From: JAIRTY01 sp050257395
GTDB lineage: Bacteria; Actinomycetota; Actinomycetes; Streptosporangiales; Streptosporangiaceae
Length of the DNA stretch: 29,927 nt
Assembly: GCA_050257395.1 (NCBI GenBank)
Contig: JBLMWU010000012.1
Coordinates: forward strand, 1 to 29,927
Reading direction: 5' to 3'
Position numbers and translations under genes: made by a program. Of this stretch, positions 13,372-21,641 are shown piece by piece. Positions within the stretch are counted from its first letter, which is position 1. Each line of letters opens with the position of its first letter. The notes below the pieces were generated by a model. That model had not been told where the DNA came from. It saw only the letters and a program-made list of their open reading frames with translations, and did no database searches.

Positions 13372-14520
13372 TCAGCTGTTCGCGACGGCCCCGCGGCCTG
13401 CCGCGGGGCCGTCGGTCAGCAGGCGGATGGTGCCGTCCGGTGCCAGGGCGGCCCGGCAGCCGGACGGGCGGCTGATCCGGGTCAGCAGGTCCGCCAGCCA
13501 CCGCGCGTCCGCCTGCCCGGCCCGCCGCAGCCGCATGTTCCTGGCCTGCAGCGGCACCATTTCCAGCGCCGCCAGCGCGCCGGTGCCGGCCGTCAGCGTG
13601 GCGAAGTACATCAGCCGCAGGTCGTCCCGGTATTCCTCGTAGCCGCGGATGCCCTCGTAGTCGTCGATGAAGTCGCCGCAGCCGTACAGGATCAGCTTGC
13701 CCTGGTGCACCTCGATCGGCCGCGGGTGGTGTGACGAGTGCCCGAAGACCACGTCGGCGCCGCCGGCGGCCAGCCGCCGGGCGAACGCCACCTGGTCCCC
13801 GGGCACCTGGTAGCCCCAGTTTGAGCCCCAGTGCAGGGACACCACCACGAGGTCACCCGGCCGCCGCACCGCCTGGATGCGGGCCGCCAGCGCCGCGGCT
13901 GCCGTCGCGGTCGGCCGGGCCAGGTAGTCGATGCCCGGCCGGCCGGGCCCGGCCGCCCAGCCCGGCGGGATGCCGGCGGACGCGGTGCCGCACGCGAACA
14001 CGAGCACCCGGCCGCCGCCGGGCAGCCCGATGACGGCCGGCCGCCGGGCGGCGGCCCCGTCGCGGCCGGCGCCCACCGCGCGCAGCCCGGCCCCGGCCAG
14101 AGCGTCCAGGGTGTCGCTGAGCCCGGCCCGGCCGAAGTCCAGCACGTGGTTGTTGGCGAGCACGCAGGCGTCCGGCCGGGCCACGGCCAGGCAGCCGATG
14201 TTGGCCGGGTGCATCCGGTAGTGGATGTCCTTGCCCGGCGCGAACTCGCCGCCGGCGGTGATGCTGGTCTCCAGGTTGACCAGCCGGGCCGCGGGCTTCC
14301 TGGCGGCCAGCTCGGGCAGCGCGTCACCCCACACCCAGGCGTCGCCGGCCGGGCGGGGGATGGGGCCGCTGGCCCGCTCGGCCAGGGCCACGTACTCCCG
14401 GGCGTCGCGGACGTACGGCTCCCGCAGCTGCGGGCCGGCCGGATGCCGCAGGATCTGGTCGACCCCGCGGCCGGTCATCACGTCGCCGCACAGGAACAGC
14501 GTGACCTGCCGGGCGGCCAC
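13372..14520 (-). CDS. CapA-family metallophosphoesterase-like protein
   Basis: 382-residue protein of the CapA/PgsA (poly-gamma-glutamate synthesis accessory) family, which has a calcineurin-like phosphoesterase fold. Motifs: LFLCGDVMTGRGVD at the N terminus, NLETSIT, LANNHVLDFG, a VVSLHWGSNW segment, VFGHSSHHPRPIE and LYGCGDF near the end. Unlike the classical cell-surface CapA it shows no signal peptide or membrane anchor, so it is probably cytoplasmic, as in many standalone actinomycete members of unknown role. GTG at 14520 is chosen because the fold begins at once (VAARQVTLFLCGDV); it starts 2 bases after the citrate synthase stop, so it is most likely expressed with citrate synthase. 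The frame is open further upstream but only through the end of that gene. Confidence 0.82.
   Translation of the reverse strand: MAARQVTLFLCGDVMTGRGVDQILRHPAGPQLREPYVRDAREYVALAERASGPIPRPAGDAWVWGDALPELAARKPAARLVNLETSITAGGEFAPGKDIHYRMHPANIGCLAVARPDACVLANNHVLDFGRAGLSDTLDALAGAGLRAVGAGRDGAAARRPAVIGLPGGGRVLVFACGTASAGIPPGWAAGPGRPGIDYLARPTATAAAALAARIQAVRRPGDLVVVSLHWGSNWGYQVPGDQVAFARRLAAGGADVVFGHSSHHPRPIEVHQGKLILYGCGDFIDDYEGIRGYEEYRDDLRLMYFATLTAGTGALAALEMVPLQARNMRLRRAGQADARWLADLLTRISRPSGCRAALAPDGTIRLLTDGPAAGRGAVANS
13384..13413. terminator. Strong hairpin inside the 3' end of the CapA gene
   Basis: GACGGCCCCGCGGC (13384-13397) and GCCGCGGGGCCGTC (13400-13413) are perfect 14-base arms separated by CT. 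It begins 13 bases after the RDD stop and lies within the last codons of the convergent CapA gene. No T-run follows. It is well placed to end RDD transcripts, and would form in CapA mRNA too. Confidence 0.6.
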
Positions 14521-14522
14521 CG

Positions 14523-15809
14523 TCAGCCGGCGTTGCCGTCCAGATGGCGCAAGTCTTCGCCCACGTAGAGCTGGCGCGGCCGGGAGATCTTCTGCTCCGG
14601 GTCGCCGGCGCCCTCGTTCCACTGGGCGAGCCAGCCCGGCATCCGGCCGATCGCGAACAGCACCGGGAACATGGTCACCGGGAAGCCCATCGCCTGGTAG
14701 ATGATCCCGGAGTAGAAGTCCACGTTCGGGTACAGCTTGTGCCGGATGAAGTACTCGTCCTCGAGCGCGATCCGCTCCAGCTCCAGCGCGATGTCCAGCA
14801 GCGGGTTGCGCCCGGTGACGCTGAACACCTCCTCGGCGATCTGCTTGATGATCTTGGCCCGGGGGTCGAAGTTCTTGTACACCCGGTGGCCGAAGCCCAT
14901 CAGCCGCAGCTCGCCGGCCTTGACCCGCTCGATGTAGCCGGGGATGTTGCCCACCGAGCCGATGGTCCGCAGCATCTGCAGCACCTGCTCGTTGGCGCCG
15001 CCGTGCAGCGGCCCGTACAGGGCAGCGGTGGCCGCGGCAGCGGTCGAGTACGGGTCGGTGCGGGCGCTGCCCACCACCCGCATGGCCGAGGTCGAGCAGT
15101 TCTGCTCATGGTCGGCGTGCAGGGTGAACAGCACGTCCAGCGCGTGCTCCAGCACCGGGTCCGGGCGGAACCGCGGCTCGGTCATCCGCCACATCATGTG
15201 CAGCAGGTTGCCGGGGTAGGTCAGCTCCCCGTCCGGGTAGTTGTAGGGCAGGCCCATGGCGTGCCGGTAGGCGAACGCCGCCAGCGTCGGCATCTTGGCG
15301 ATCAGCCGCACCACCTGCTCCCGGCGCCGGGCGTGGTCGCCGATGTCCTTGGCGTCCGGGTAGAAGGTGGACAGCGCGCCCAGGGTGCTCAGCAGGATGC
15401 CCATCGGGTGGGCGTCGTGGTGGAACCCGTCGATGAACTTCTTGACGTTCTCGTGCACGTACGTGTGCCGGGTGATCTCGCCCGCCCAGGCCTGGCTCTC
15501 GTCCTTGCCCGGCAGCTCGCCCTCCAGCAGCAGGTAGGCCACGTCCAGGAAGGAGGCGCGCTGGGCGAGCTCCTCGATCGGGTAGCCGCGGTAGCGCAGG
15601 ATCCCCTTGTCGCCGTCGATGAAAGTGATGGTGCTGCGGCAGCTCGCGGTGTTGAGGAAGGCCGGGTCGTACGAGAGCAGGCCGAAGTCGTCCTCGCCGG
15701 TCTTGATCTGGCGCAGGTCAATGGCGCGGATAGCGCCGTCGGTGATCGGGATGTCATAGCTGCGCCCGGTCCGTGAGTCGGTGATGTGCAGCGTGCCCTC
15801 AGTGCTCAT
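14523..15809 (-). CDS. gltA: Citrate synthase
   Basis: 428-residue citrate synthase of the hexameric bacterial type, condensing oxaloacetate and acetyl-CoA at the entry of the TCA cycle. Length matches the family. Seen: N-terminal ITDSRTGRSYDIPI domain, ILRYRGYPIEELA, HADHEQNCSTSAMR, GPLHGGANEQVL and FGHRVYKNFDPRAKI, which supply the catalytic histidines and the aspartate, and a C-terminal IGRMPGWLAQWNE segment. ATG at 15809 has AGGGG about nine bases upstream. It is followed after 2 bases by the CapA-family gene. The 180 bases between it and the serine dehydratase stop hold its promoter, though I could not settle on clear -35/-10 boxes. Confidence 0.97.
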   Translation of the reverse strand: MSTEGTLHITDSRTGRSYDIPITDGAIRAIDLRQIKTGEDDFGLLSYDPAFLNTASCRSTITFIDGDKGILRYRGYPIEELAQRASFLDVAYLLLEGELPGKDESQAWAGEITRHTYVHENVKKFIDGFHHDAHPMGILLSTLGALSTFYPDAKDIGDHARRREQVVRLIAKMPTLAAFAYRHAMGLPYNYPDGELTYPGNLLHMMWRMTEPRFRPDPVLEHALDVLFTLHADHEQNCSTSAMRVVGSARTDPYSTAAAATAALYGPLHGGANEQVLQMLRTIGSVGNIPGYIERVKAGELRLMGFGHRVYKNFDPRAKIIKQIAEEVFSVTGRNPLLDIALELERIALEDEYFIRHKLYPNVDFYSGIIYQAMGFPVTMFPVLFAIGRMPGWLAQWNEGAGDPEQKISRPRQLYVGEDLRHLDGNAG

Positions 15810-15989
15810 GGTCGATCGCCCCTGGTAGCCGGTTGGCGGCAGCTGCCCGCCCGGGAGCTGCCGTCTTCAGAGTGTCGGTACCCGATAATCCACGGTAGAA
15901 CGGTCCGCTGGCAGACCGCCGGGGCGGAGGGCCCTGGCGGGCGGGACCTCGGCCCCGTGAGCCGCTGGCGCGCTGGCCGGGCGCGGCGG

Positions 15990-17375
15990 TCAGCACTCCA
16001 CGACGTTCAGGGCGAGGCCGCCGCGGGCCGTCTCCTTGTACTTGTCCTTCATGTCGGCGCCGGTCTCCCGCATCGTCTTGATCGCCTTGTCCAGCGACAC
16101 GTGATGCTGGCCGTCGCCGCGGACCGCCATCCGGGCGGCGGTGATCGCCTTGATCGCGGCCACCGCGTTCCGCTCGATGCACGGGATCTGCACCAGCCCG
16201 CCCACCGGGTCGCAGGTGAGCCCGAGGTTGTGCTCGATGCCGATCTCGGCTGCGTTCTCCACCTGGTCCGGGGTGCCGCCGAGCACCTCGGCCAGCCCGC
16301 CCGCGGCCATCGAGCATGCCGAGCCGACCTCGCCCTGGCACCCGACCTCGGCCCCGGAGATGGAGGCGTTCTCCTTGAACAGCACGCCGATCGCGGCGGC
16401 GGTGAGCAGGAACCGCACCACCCCGTCGTCATCGGCGCCCGGCACGAACCGGGTGTAGTAGTGCAGCACCGCGGGCAGGATGCCGGCCGCGCCGTTGGTC
16501 GGCGCGGTGACCACCCGGCCGCCCGCCGCGTTCTCCTCGTTCACGGCCAGCGCCCACAGGGTGACCCAGTCCATGGCGTGCAGCGGGTCGGCGGGATCCC
16601 CGTCTGCCTCCAGCTTGGCCAGCAGCGCGGAGGCGCGGCGGCGCACCTTCAGCCCGCCGGGCAGCACGCCCTCGCTGGCGCAGCCGCGCTGCACGCACTC
16701 GCGCATCACCGCCCAGATGTGCAGCAGCCCGTCCCGCACCTCGGGCTCGGTCCGCCAGGCCTGCTCGTTCGCCAGCATGATCCCGCTGATCGGCAGCCCG
16801 GTGACGACGGCGTGCGCCAGCAGCCCGTCGCCGGTGGCGAACGGGTACGGCACCGGCGCCGGGTCCGGAGCCAGCGCGGGCTCGCCGCTGGCCGGGCCGG
16901 GGTTGCCCGGGTCGGCGAGCACGAAGCCGCCGCCGATGGAGAAGTAGGTGCGGCTGGCCACCGGCGCGCCACCGGCCAGCGCCTGGAACAGCATCCCGTT
17001 GGAGTGCAGCGGGAGCCGTTTGCGCCGGTGCAGGACGATGTCGTCGTCGATGCTGAACGGGACCTCGCGCTGCCCGCCGAGGCGGAGCGACCCGGACCCG
17101 CGCACCCGGGCCAGCACCGGCTCGGCGATGGCCGGGTCCACCGACTCGGGGCTGTGACCCTCCAGGCCCAGCACCACCGCCTTGACCGTGCCGTGCCCGT
17201 GCCCGGTCGCGCCCAGCGAGCCGAACAGCTCCACCCGGAGCCGGTCAGCCCTGCCCGCCGCCCCGTCCGCGGCGAGCGACCCGGCGAACATCCGCGCGGC
17301 CCGCATCGGCCCGACCGTGTGCGAGCTGGACGGCCCGATGCCGACCTTGAACAAGTCGAAGGCACTGATCGCCAT
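15990..17375 (-). CDS. sdaA: L-serine ammonia-lyase (single-chain, iron-sulfur)
   Basis: 461-residue L-serine dehydratase converting L-serine to pyruvate and ammonia. It has the fused beta-plus-alpha layout of the single-chain type: the beta part opens with FKVGIGPSSSHTVGPMRAA at 9-27, and the alpha part contains KENASISGAEVGCQGEVGSA, GLTCDPVGGLVQIPC and APTNGAAGILPAVL. These regions supply the [4Fe-4S] cysteines. The protein ends in cysteine (LALNVVEC), matching the Legionella enzyme, in which the C-terminal cysteine folds back onto the cluster. ATG at 17375 has AGGAGGG at good spacing; longer upstream frames lack this. It is divergent from the MarR gene. A pyruvate and ammonia supply role fits with citrate synthase downstream. 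Confidence 0.95.
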   Translation of the reverse strand: MAISAFDLFKVGIGPSSSHTVGPMRAARMFAGSLAADGAAGRADRLRVELFGSLGATGHGHGTVKAVVLGLEGHSPESVDPAIAEPVLARVRGSGSLRLGGQREVPFSIDDDIVLHRRKRLPLHSNGMLFQALAGGAPVASRTYFSIGGGFVLADPGNPGPASGEPALAPDPAPVPYPFATGDGLLAHAVVTGLPISGIMLANEQAWRTEPEVRDGLLHIWAVMRECVQRGCASEGVLPGGLKVRRRASALLAKLEADGDPADPLHAMDWVTLWALAVNEENAAGGRVVTAPTNGAAGILPAVLHYYTRFVPGADDDGVVRFLLTAAAIGVLFKENASISGAEVGCQGEVGSACSMAAGGLAEVLGGTPDQVENAAEIGIEHNLGLTCDPVGGLVQIPCIERNAVAAIKAITAARMAVRGDGQHHVSLDKAIKTMRETGADMKDKYKETARGGLALNVVEC

Positions 17376-17590
17376 TGACCGACCCTCCTGACAGTTGCGC
17401 CCCCAGCACCAGAGCACCATAAGCCGCAACAAACCGGCACGCCATCCCTGCCTGCTTCCCCGCTGTCCGCATTGCACGCCCGGTGACGGGGTGGCGCACG
17501 ACCTGCACGGCCTGGCTCTATGCTCGGACGCATGACGGGACGGCTGGCTGGTGCCGCGGGCGGGCGGCGGCGTGCGCGGGTAAGCGCAGG

Positions 17591-18187
17591 GTGCGGCCGT
17601 TGAACCGGTACGACGCGGCGACCGCGGCCGGCGCGGTGAACGGCCAGTACACGCTGGCGGAGACCGAGCGGGCAGTGGCCGAGCGGCTGCGCGGGCTGTC
17701 GGTGGACATGTCCGCGATGGCCGCGGTGAGCAACATCTACCGGGCCGCGGGCGCGGTCCGGAACTACTTCGAGCGGACGGTGCTGCAGCCGCACGAGCTC
17801 ACCTGGACCGCCTGGGTGGTCCTGTGGGTGGTGTGGATCTGGGGCGAGATCGAGACCCGGCACGTCGCCGCGGAAGCGGGAATCTCCAAGGGCACGCTCA
17901 CCGGGGTGGCCGGCACCCTGGAACGGCGGGGCCTGATCACCCGCCGCATGCACCCCGCCGACGCCCGGCGGGTGCTGCTGGCCATGTCCGGGCCGGGCAC
18001 GGAGCTGATGGAGACGCTCTTCCCGGAGTTCAACCGGGCCGAGCAGGTCGTCACCGGCGCCCTGACCGAGGCGGAGCGGCTGGCGCTGGCCAGCTCGCTG
18101 CGCGCGATCGTGCAGCAGCTGGAAGGGGCCAGCGAGCCGGCCGGGCCGGTGCCCGCACCACGGCCAGCCGCGCCGGGCCGGCCGTGA
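17591..18187 (+). CDS. MarR family transcriptional regulator
   Basis: 198-residue winged-helix regulator. The core runs from about residue 40 to 175: helix before the domain (AAVSNIYRAAGAVRNYFERT), recognition helix-turn-helix TRHVAAEAGISKGTLTGVAG, and wing LERRGLITRRMHPADARRVL, followed by a dimerisation helix pair. The start is uncertain: GTG at 17591 is given, but TTG at 17600 has AGGG at better spacing; both precede the domain by more than 30 residues. The Pro/Ala-rich last 20 residues look unstructured. It stands directly before the LLM-SDR operon and the set of shared palindromes, so it is the obvious candidate for the regulator that binds them; this is inferred from position. No copy of the palindrome was found before its own gene. 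Confidence 0.85.
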   Translation: MRPLNRYDAATAAGAVNGQYTLAETERAVAERLRGLSVDMSAMAAVSNIYRAAGAVRNYFERTVLQPHELTWTAWVVLWVVWIWGEIETRHVAAEAGISKGTLTGVAGTLERRGLITRRMHPADARRVLLAMSGPGTELMETLFPEFNRAEQVVTGALTEAERLALASSLRAIVQQLEGASEPAGPVPAPRPAAPGRP

Positions 18188-18216
18188 CCGCGTCCAGCCG
18201 GACCACTCCGACCGGG

Positions 18217-18237
18217 TATACGTTTGGCTCCAAACGT
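18217..18237 (+). promoter_or_regulatory. Operator A, before the LLM-SDR operon
   Basis: ACGTTTGGCTCCAAACGT at 18220-18237 is a perfect 8+8 palindrome around CT. TATACG at 18217-18222 overlaps its left edge and could be a -10 element. It lies 23 bases upstream of the LLM start codon and 32 bases after the MarR stop. It is the most symmetric member of the five-site family described here. Confidence 0.7.
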
Positions 18238-18260
18238 TAGCCGGATCGGGAGGGTGGGCC

Positions 18261-19193
18261 GTGGCACCCAGGCTGCTGCTGGTGCTGAGCGAGAACTGGA
18301 CCATGACCTCGCCGCGGGACCTGCGGGCGCTGGTCCGGATCGCCGCCGAGGCCGAGCAGGCCGGCATCGACGGGGTGATGATCAGCGAGCACGTGGTGCT
18401 CGGGCCCGCGGCCGGCGCGCAGGGGGTGATGGCGAACCCGCGCGACTACGCCTACCCCGGCAACCAGCCGCCGGACATGCCCTGGCCCAGCTCGGTGGTG
18501 CTGCTGTCGGCCATCGCCGCCGCCACCGAGCGGCTGCGGCTGGTCGCGGGCGCGATCATCGCGCCGCTGCGGCACCCGCTGCTGCTCGCCAAGGATCTCG
18601 CCACCCTGGACCTGCTGTCCGCGGGCAGGCTGGTGGTGATCCCCACGGTGAGCTGGCACGAGCAGGAGTACGCCGCGCTCGGCGTGCCGTTCGGCCAGCG
18701 GGGCGCGCTGCTGGACGAGCAGCTCGAGGTGCTGGCCCGGTGCTGGCGGCCCGGGCCGGTCAGCTACCAGGGGAAGCACTACCGCTTCGGCGAGGTCTGG
18801 GTGGAGCCGAAGCCGTGGCGGCCGGACGGGCCGGTGCTGTGGTTCGGCGGCCAGCGGATGCATCCGGCGCTGCTGCGCCGGCTGGTGCGCTGGGGCAGCG
18901 GGTTCAACCCGCTGGGCACGCCCGCGCCGGAGGGCCTGGCGGCGCTGCGTGACGGCCTGCGCGCGGCCGGCCGGGACCCGGCCGCCTTCGAGATGGTGGG
19001 CGGGATCCGGGGCCGGTTCCCCGCCCCGGACGCGGTCGCCGGCCTGGAGGAGGCGCTGGCGCCGCTGCCCGGGCAGCTCGCCGCCGGGTTCGGCACCATC
19101 TGCTTCAAGCCCGCCATGTACACCGACGACGCCCGCCAGGTGGCCGCCCTCTGCCGCACCCTGGTCCGCCGGGTAGCGGAGCTCGCGTCATGA
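18261..19193 (+). CDS. LLM-class (luciferase-like) oxidoreductase, probably F420- or flavin-dependent
   Basis: 310-residue TIM-barrel protein of the luciferase-like monooxygenase class. Seen: EQAGIDGVMISEHVVLGP near residues 33-50, the LRLVAGAIIAPLRHPLLLAKDLATLD core with the family's typical HP(L) LAK segment, SAGRLVVIPTVSWHEQEYAALGVPF, and LWFGGQRMHPALLRRL, matching the actinomycete subgroup usually annotated as F420-dependent. Such proteins oxidise or reduce small organic substrates, or act as flavin monooxygenases together with a reductase; the cofactor cannot be fixed from sequence alone. GTG at 18261 has GGGAGG about eight bases upstream. It overlaps the SDR gene by 4 bases (ATGA) and lies behind operator A. 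Confidence 0.87.
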   Translation: MAPRLLLVLSENWTMTSPRDLRALVRIAAEAEQAGIDGVMISEHVVLGPAAGAQGVMANPRDYAYPGNQPPDMPWPSSVVLLSAIAAATERLRLVAGAIIAPLRHPLLLAKDLATLDLLSAGRLVVIPTVSWHEQEYAALGVPFGQRGALLDEQLEVLARCWRPGPVSYQGKHYRFGEVWVEPKPWRPDGPVLWFGGQRMHPALLRRLVRWGSGFNPLGTPAPEGLAALRDGLRAAGRDPAAFEMVGGIRGRFPAPDAVAGLEEALAPLPGQLAAGFGTICFKPAMYTDDARQVAALCRTLVRRVAELAS

Positions 19194-20005
19194 CAGCCCG
19201 AGCGAGCGAGGCCCAGAAAAAAGTGATGCTCGTTACCGGGGGCGGGACCGGGATCGGGGCGGCGGTGGCCGGGCTGGCCGCGGGCGAGGGCTGGCAGGTG
19301 GTGATCTGCGGCCGGCGCGAGGGGCCGCTGGCGGCGGTGGCGGCCCGGACCGGGGCCCGGCCGGTGGTCGCCGACGTCACCGACGCGGACGCGGTCACGG
19401 GCCTGGTGGCGGGCACGGTCGCGGCGCACGGGCGGCTGGACTGCGTGGTGGCCAACGCCGGCGTGATGACCGCCGGCACCGTGCTCGACGTGGAGCCCGC
19501 GGACTGGGACCTGACCCTGCGGGCCAACCTCACCTCCGGCTACCTGCTGGCCCGTGCCGCCCTGCCGCACCTGATCGCGGCCCGCGGGTCGCTGGTGGCG
19601 GTCAGCTCCATCGCGGCGCTGCGGGCCTCCTCCGGGGCCGCCGCCTACGCGGTGAGCAAGGCCGGGCTGGTGATGCTCGCCCAGAGCGTGGCCCACGACT
19701 TCGGCCGCTCCGGGGTGCGGGCGAACGTGGTCTGCCCGGGCTGGGTGCGGACCGAGATGGCCGATGCGGAGATGGCGGAGTTCGGCGGGCCGCTCGGGCT
19801 GGACACCGGCGCGGCCTACGCGGAGGTGACCCGGCTGGTGCCGCAGGGGCGGCCCGCCGAGCCGGGTGAGGTGGCCGCGGCCGTGACCTGGCTGGCGGGC
19901 CCGGACGCCTCCTACGTCAACGGCGCCTGCCTGGTGGTGGACGGCGGCACCGTGCTGGTGGACCCGGGCACCGTCGGCCTGGACTTCACGGTGACCCCTC
20001 GTTAG
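19190..20005 (+). CDS. Short-chain dehydrogenase/reductase
   Basis: 271-residue SDR, an NAD(P)-dependent alcohol/ketone oxidoreductase. The cofactor motif TGGGTGIG lies at 16-23, NAG at 89-91, the catalytic serine at 139/140 (AVSSIAAL), and Y153 with K157 in YAVSK; PGWVRTEM follows. The C-terminal half (LVPQGRPAEPGEVAAAVTWL ... SYVNGACLVVDGG) is that of the classical 250-residue type. The substrate is unknown. It is translationally coupled to the LLM gene, and the two probably act on the same compound, for example a carbonyl formed by the oxidase. A hairpin CCGGGC/GCCCGG at 20007-20034 follows the stop region and may weakly end the transcript. Confidence 0.9.
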   Translation: MTARASEAQKKVMLVTGGGTGIGAAVAGLAAGEGWQVVICGRREGPLAAVAARTGARPVVADVTDADAVTGLVAGTVAAHGRLDCVVANAGVMTAGTVLDVEPADWDLTLRANLTSGYLLARAALPHLIAARGSLVAVSSIAALRASSGAAAYAVSKAGLVMLAQSVAHDFGRSGVRANVVCPGWVRTEMADAEMAEFGGPLGLDTGAAYAEVTRLVPQGRPAEPGEVAAAVTWLAGPDASYVNGACLVVDGGTVLVDPGTVGLDFTVTPR

Positions 20006-20077
20006 CCCGGGCGAGGGCCAGCTGGCAGGCCCGGAAAAATCCTGGCCGGAGGTCGTGACGGGAACGTCCTGAGCCGT

Positions 20078-20110
20078 TATTGTTCGGTACCAATCGTTCG
20101 GAGCCGAACG
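20078..20110 (+). promoter_or_regulatory. Operators B1 and B2 with promoter, before the APC permease
   Basis: B2 is CGTTCGGAGCCGAACG at 20095-20110, a perfect 7+7 palindrome around AG. B1 is GTTCGGTACCAATC at 20082-20095, an imperfect copy of the same element that abuts B2. TATTGT at 20078-20083 is a good -10 and GTGACG at 20055-20060 a possible -35 at 17 bases. The double site suggests tighter or cooperative control of this unit. Confidence 0.65.
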
Positions 20111-20156
20111 ACGCTTCCCCCGTGGCATCGCCACGACGGCGCAGGAGGTAGGTCCC

Positions 20157-21638
20157 TTGTCGGATACGGCGAGCGCAGAGCGGCAGCAGCTCGGCGGTGC
20201 GCGCAAGCTCACCCTGGTCGACGCCGTGGCCCAGTCGGTCGGCTTCATGGGCCCGGTCTTTTCCATCGCGTTCCTGGTCCCGCTGCTGGTGGGCCTGAAC
20301 GCCTCCGGCAAGGGCGCGGGCGTGGCCGCGCCGCTGGCCGTCCTGCTGGCCGCCATCGGCGTGCTGGCGCTCGGCTGGATCGTGGCCCAGTACGCCCGCC
20401 GGATCCACGCGGCCGGGTCGCTGTACGACTACGTGACCGACGGGCTGGGCGGCCGGGTCGGCGGTGCCGCCGGGCTGCTCTACTACACCGGCATCCTGGT
20501 GCTCGGGGCCGGGCTGCTGGTCATGATCGGCGGCACCATCTACGACACCCTGGCCGGGGAGTTCAATTTCACCGCGGTGCCGCGGCTCGGGTGGATGCTG
20601 ATCGTCTTCGTGCTCATCGCCGCCGTGCTCTACTTCGGGGTGGCCCTGTCCACCCGGGCCCAGCTGATCCTGGCGCTGGTGTCGCTGACCGTGGTGCTGA
20701 TCTTCTTCATCCACACGATCATCAGCGTCGGCTCGCACAACGACGTGGTGAAGGCGTTCTCGCCGTCCTCCTCGCCGCAGGGACTGGGCGGGGTGCTCTT
20801 CGGCGTGCTGTACGGCGTGCTGCTGTTCACCGGCTTCGAGACCGCCGCCAACCTGGGCGAGGAGACCGCCCACCCGAAACGGGACATCCCGCGGGCGGTG
20901 CTGTTCGCCGTGCTGGTGATCGCCGGGTACTACGTGATCGGCGCCTACGCGCAGGTCGCCGGCTACCACTTCGACCTGAACGCGCTCGGCAAGAACGCGG
21001 GCGCCCCGCTGTTCGGCCTGGCCGGCCCGGCCAGCGGCGGCGGGTTCGGCTCGGTGCTCATCCGCCGGGTGGTCGAGCTGGTGGTCGTCCTGGACATGCT
21101 GGCGGTGCTGATCGGCGTGTCGGTGGCCGGATCCCGCGGGTTCTTCGCGATGGGCCGTGACCACCGCCTGCCCCGGGCGCTGGGCAAGGTGTCCCGGCGC
21201 GGGACCCCGCTGTCGGCCAGCGTGTTCGTGGTCGCGGTCTACCTGGTCGTCATCTTCGTCACCATGTACTGGAACGGCCTGTTCGCCATGCAGGGACTGC
21301 CGCACTACGTGGCGATGTTCTCCTGGTTCTCCACCATGGGCAGCTTCGCGCTGGCCTGCATCTACCTGCTGATGTCGGCCGGCGCGCTGCGCGGGCTGGC
21401 CGACCATCCCCGGCGGTGGGCGGTGGTCCTGGCCTCGGTCGTCGGCATCGCGGTGACCGCCGCCGCCATCTTCGGCTCGGTGGACGGGGTCGGCGCCCCG
21501 ACCATCTGGGCCGTGTACGCGGGGGCCGGCGTGCTGGCGCTGGGCTTCGTGCTCACCATGGTGTTCCCCGGCCGGGCGCCGCAGACCTCGACCTTCGACG
21601 AGCTCACGCCGGCCGAGCGCGGGCCGCAGAAGGCCTGA
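20157..21638 (+). CDS. APC family amino acid/amine permease
   Basis: 493-residue multi-pass transporter of the amino acid-polyamine-organocation family, with about twelve hydrophobic helices. Family features are the N-terminal VDAVAQSVGFMGPVFSIAF helix, the AGSLYDYVTDGLGG loop, FTGFETAANLGEETAHPKRD in the middle, which matches the GFE..A.LAEE region of actinomycete amine permeases, and a late cytoplasmic GMGRDHRLPRALGKV-type segment. TTG at 20157 is chosen because GGAGG lies eight bases before it at 20144-20148; the next internal Met is inside the first helix. The amidotransferase gene follows after 3 bases. It probably imports the amine or amino compound used by this gene set. Confidence 0.88.
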   Translation: MSDTASAERQQLGGARKLTLVDAVAQSVGFMGPVFSIAFLVPLLVGLNASGKGAGVAAPLAVLLAAIGVLALGWIVAQYARRIHAAGSLYDYVTDGLGGRVGGAAGLLYYTGILVLGAGLLVMIGGTIYDTLAGEFNFTAVPRLGWMLIVFVLIAAVLYFGVALSTRAQLILALVSLTVVLIFFIHTIISVGSHNDVVKAFSPSSSPQGLGGVLFGVLYGVLLFTGFETAANLGEETAHPKRDIPRAVLFAVLVIAGYYVIGAYAQVAGYHFDLNALGKNAGAPLFGLAGPASGGGFGSVLIRRVVELVVVLDMLAVLIGVSVAGSRGFFAMGRDHRLPRALGKVSRRGTPLSASVFVVAVYLVVIFVTMYWNGLFAMQGLPHYVAMFSWFSTMGSFALACIYLLMSAGALRGLADHPRRWAVVLASVVGIAVTAAAIFGSVDGVGAPTIWAVYAGAGVLALGFVLTMVFPGRAPQTSTFDELTPAERGPQKA

Positions 21639-21641
21639 CCG

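Noticed and set aside
17376..17590. Riboswitch or small RNA before the serine dehydratase
   Set aside because: The gap holds no glycine-type tandem aptamer features or other recognisable RNA fold.
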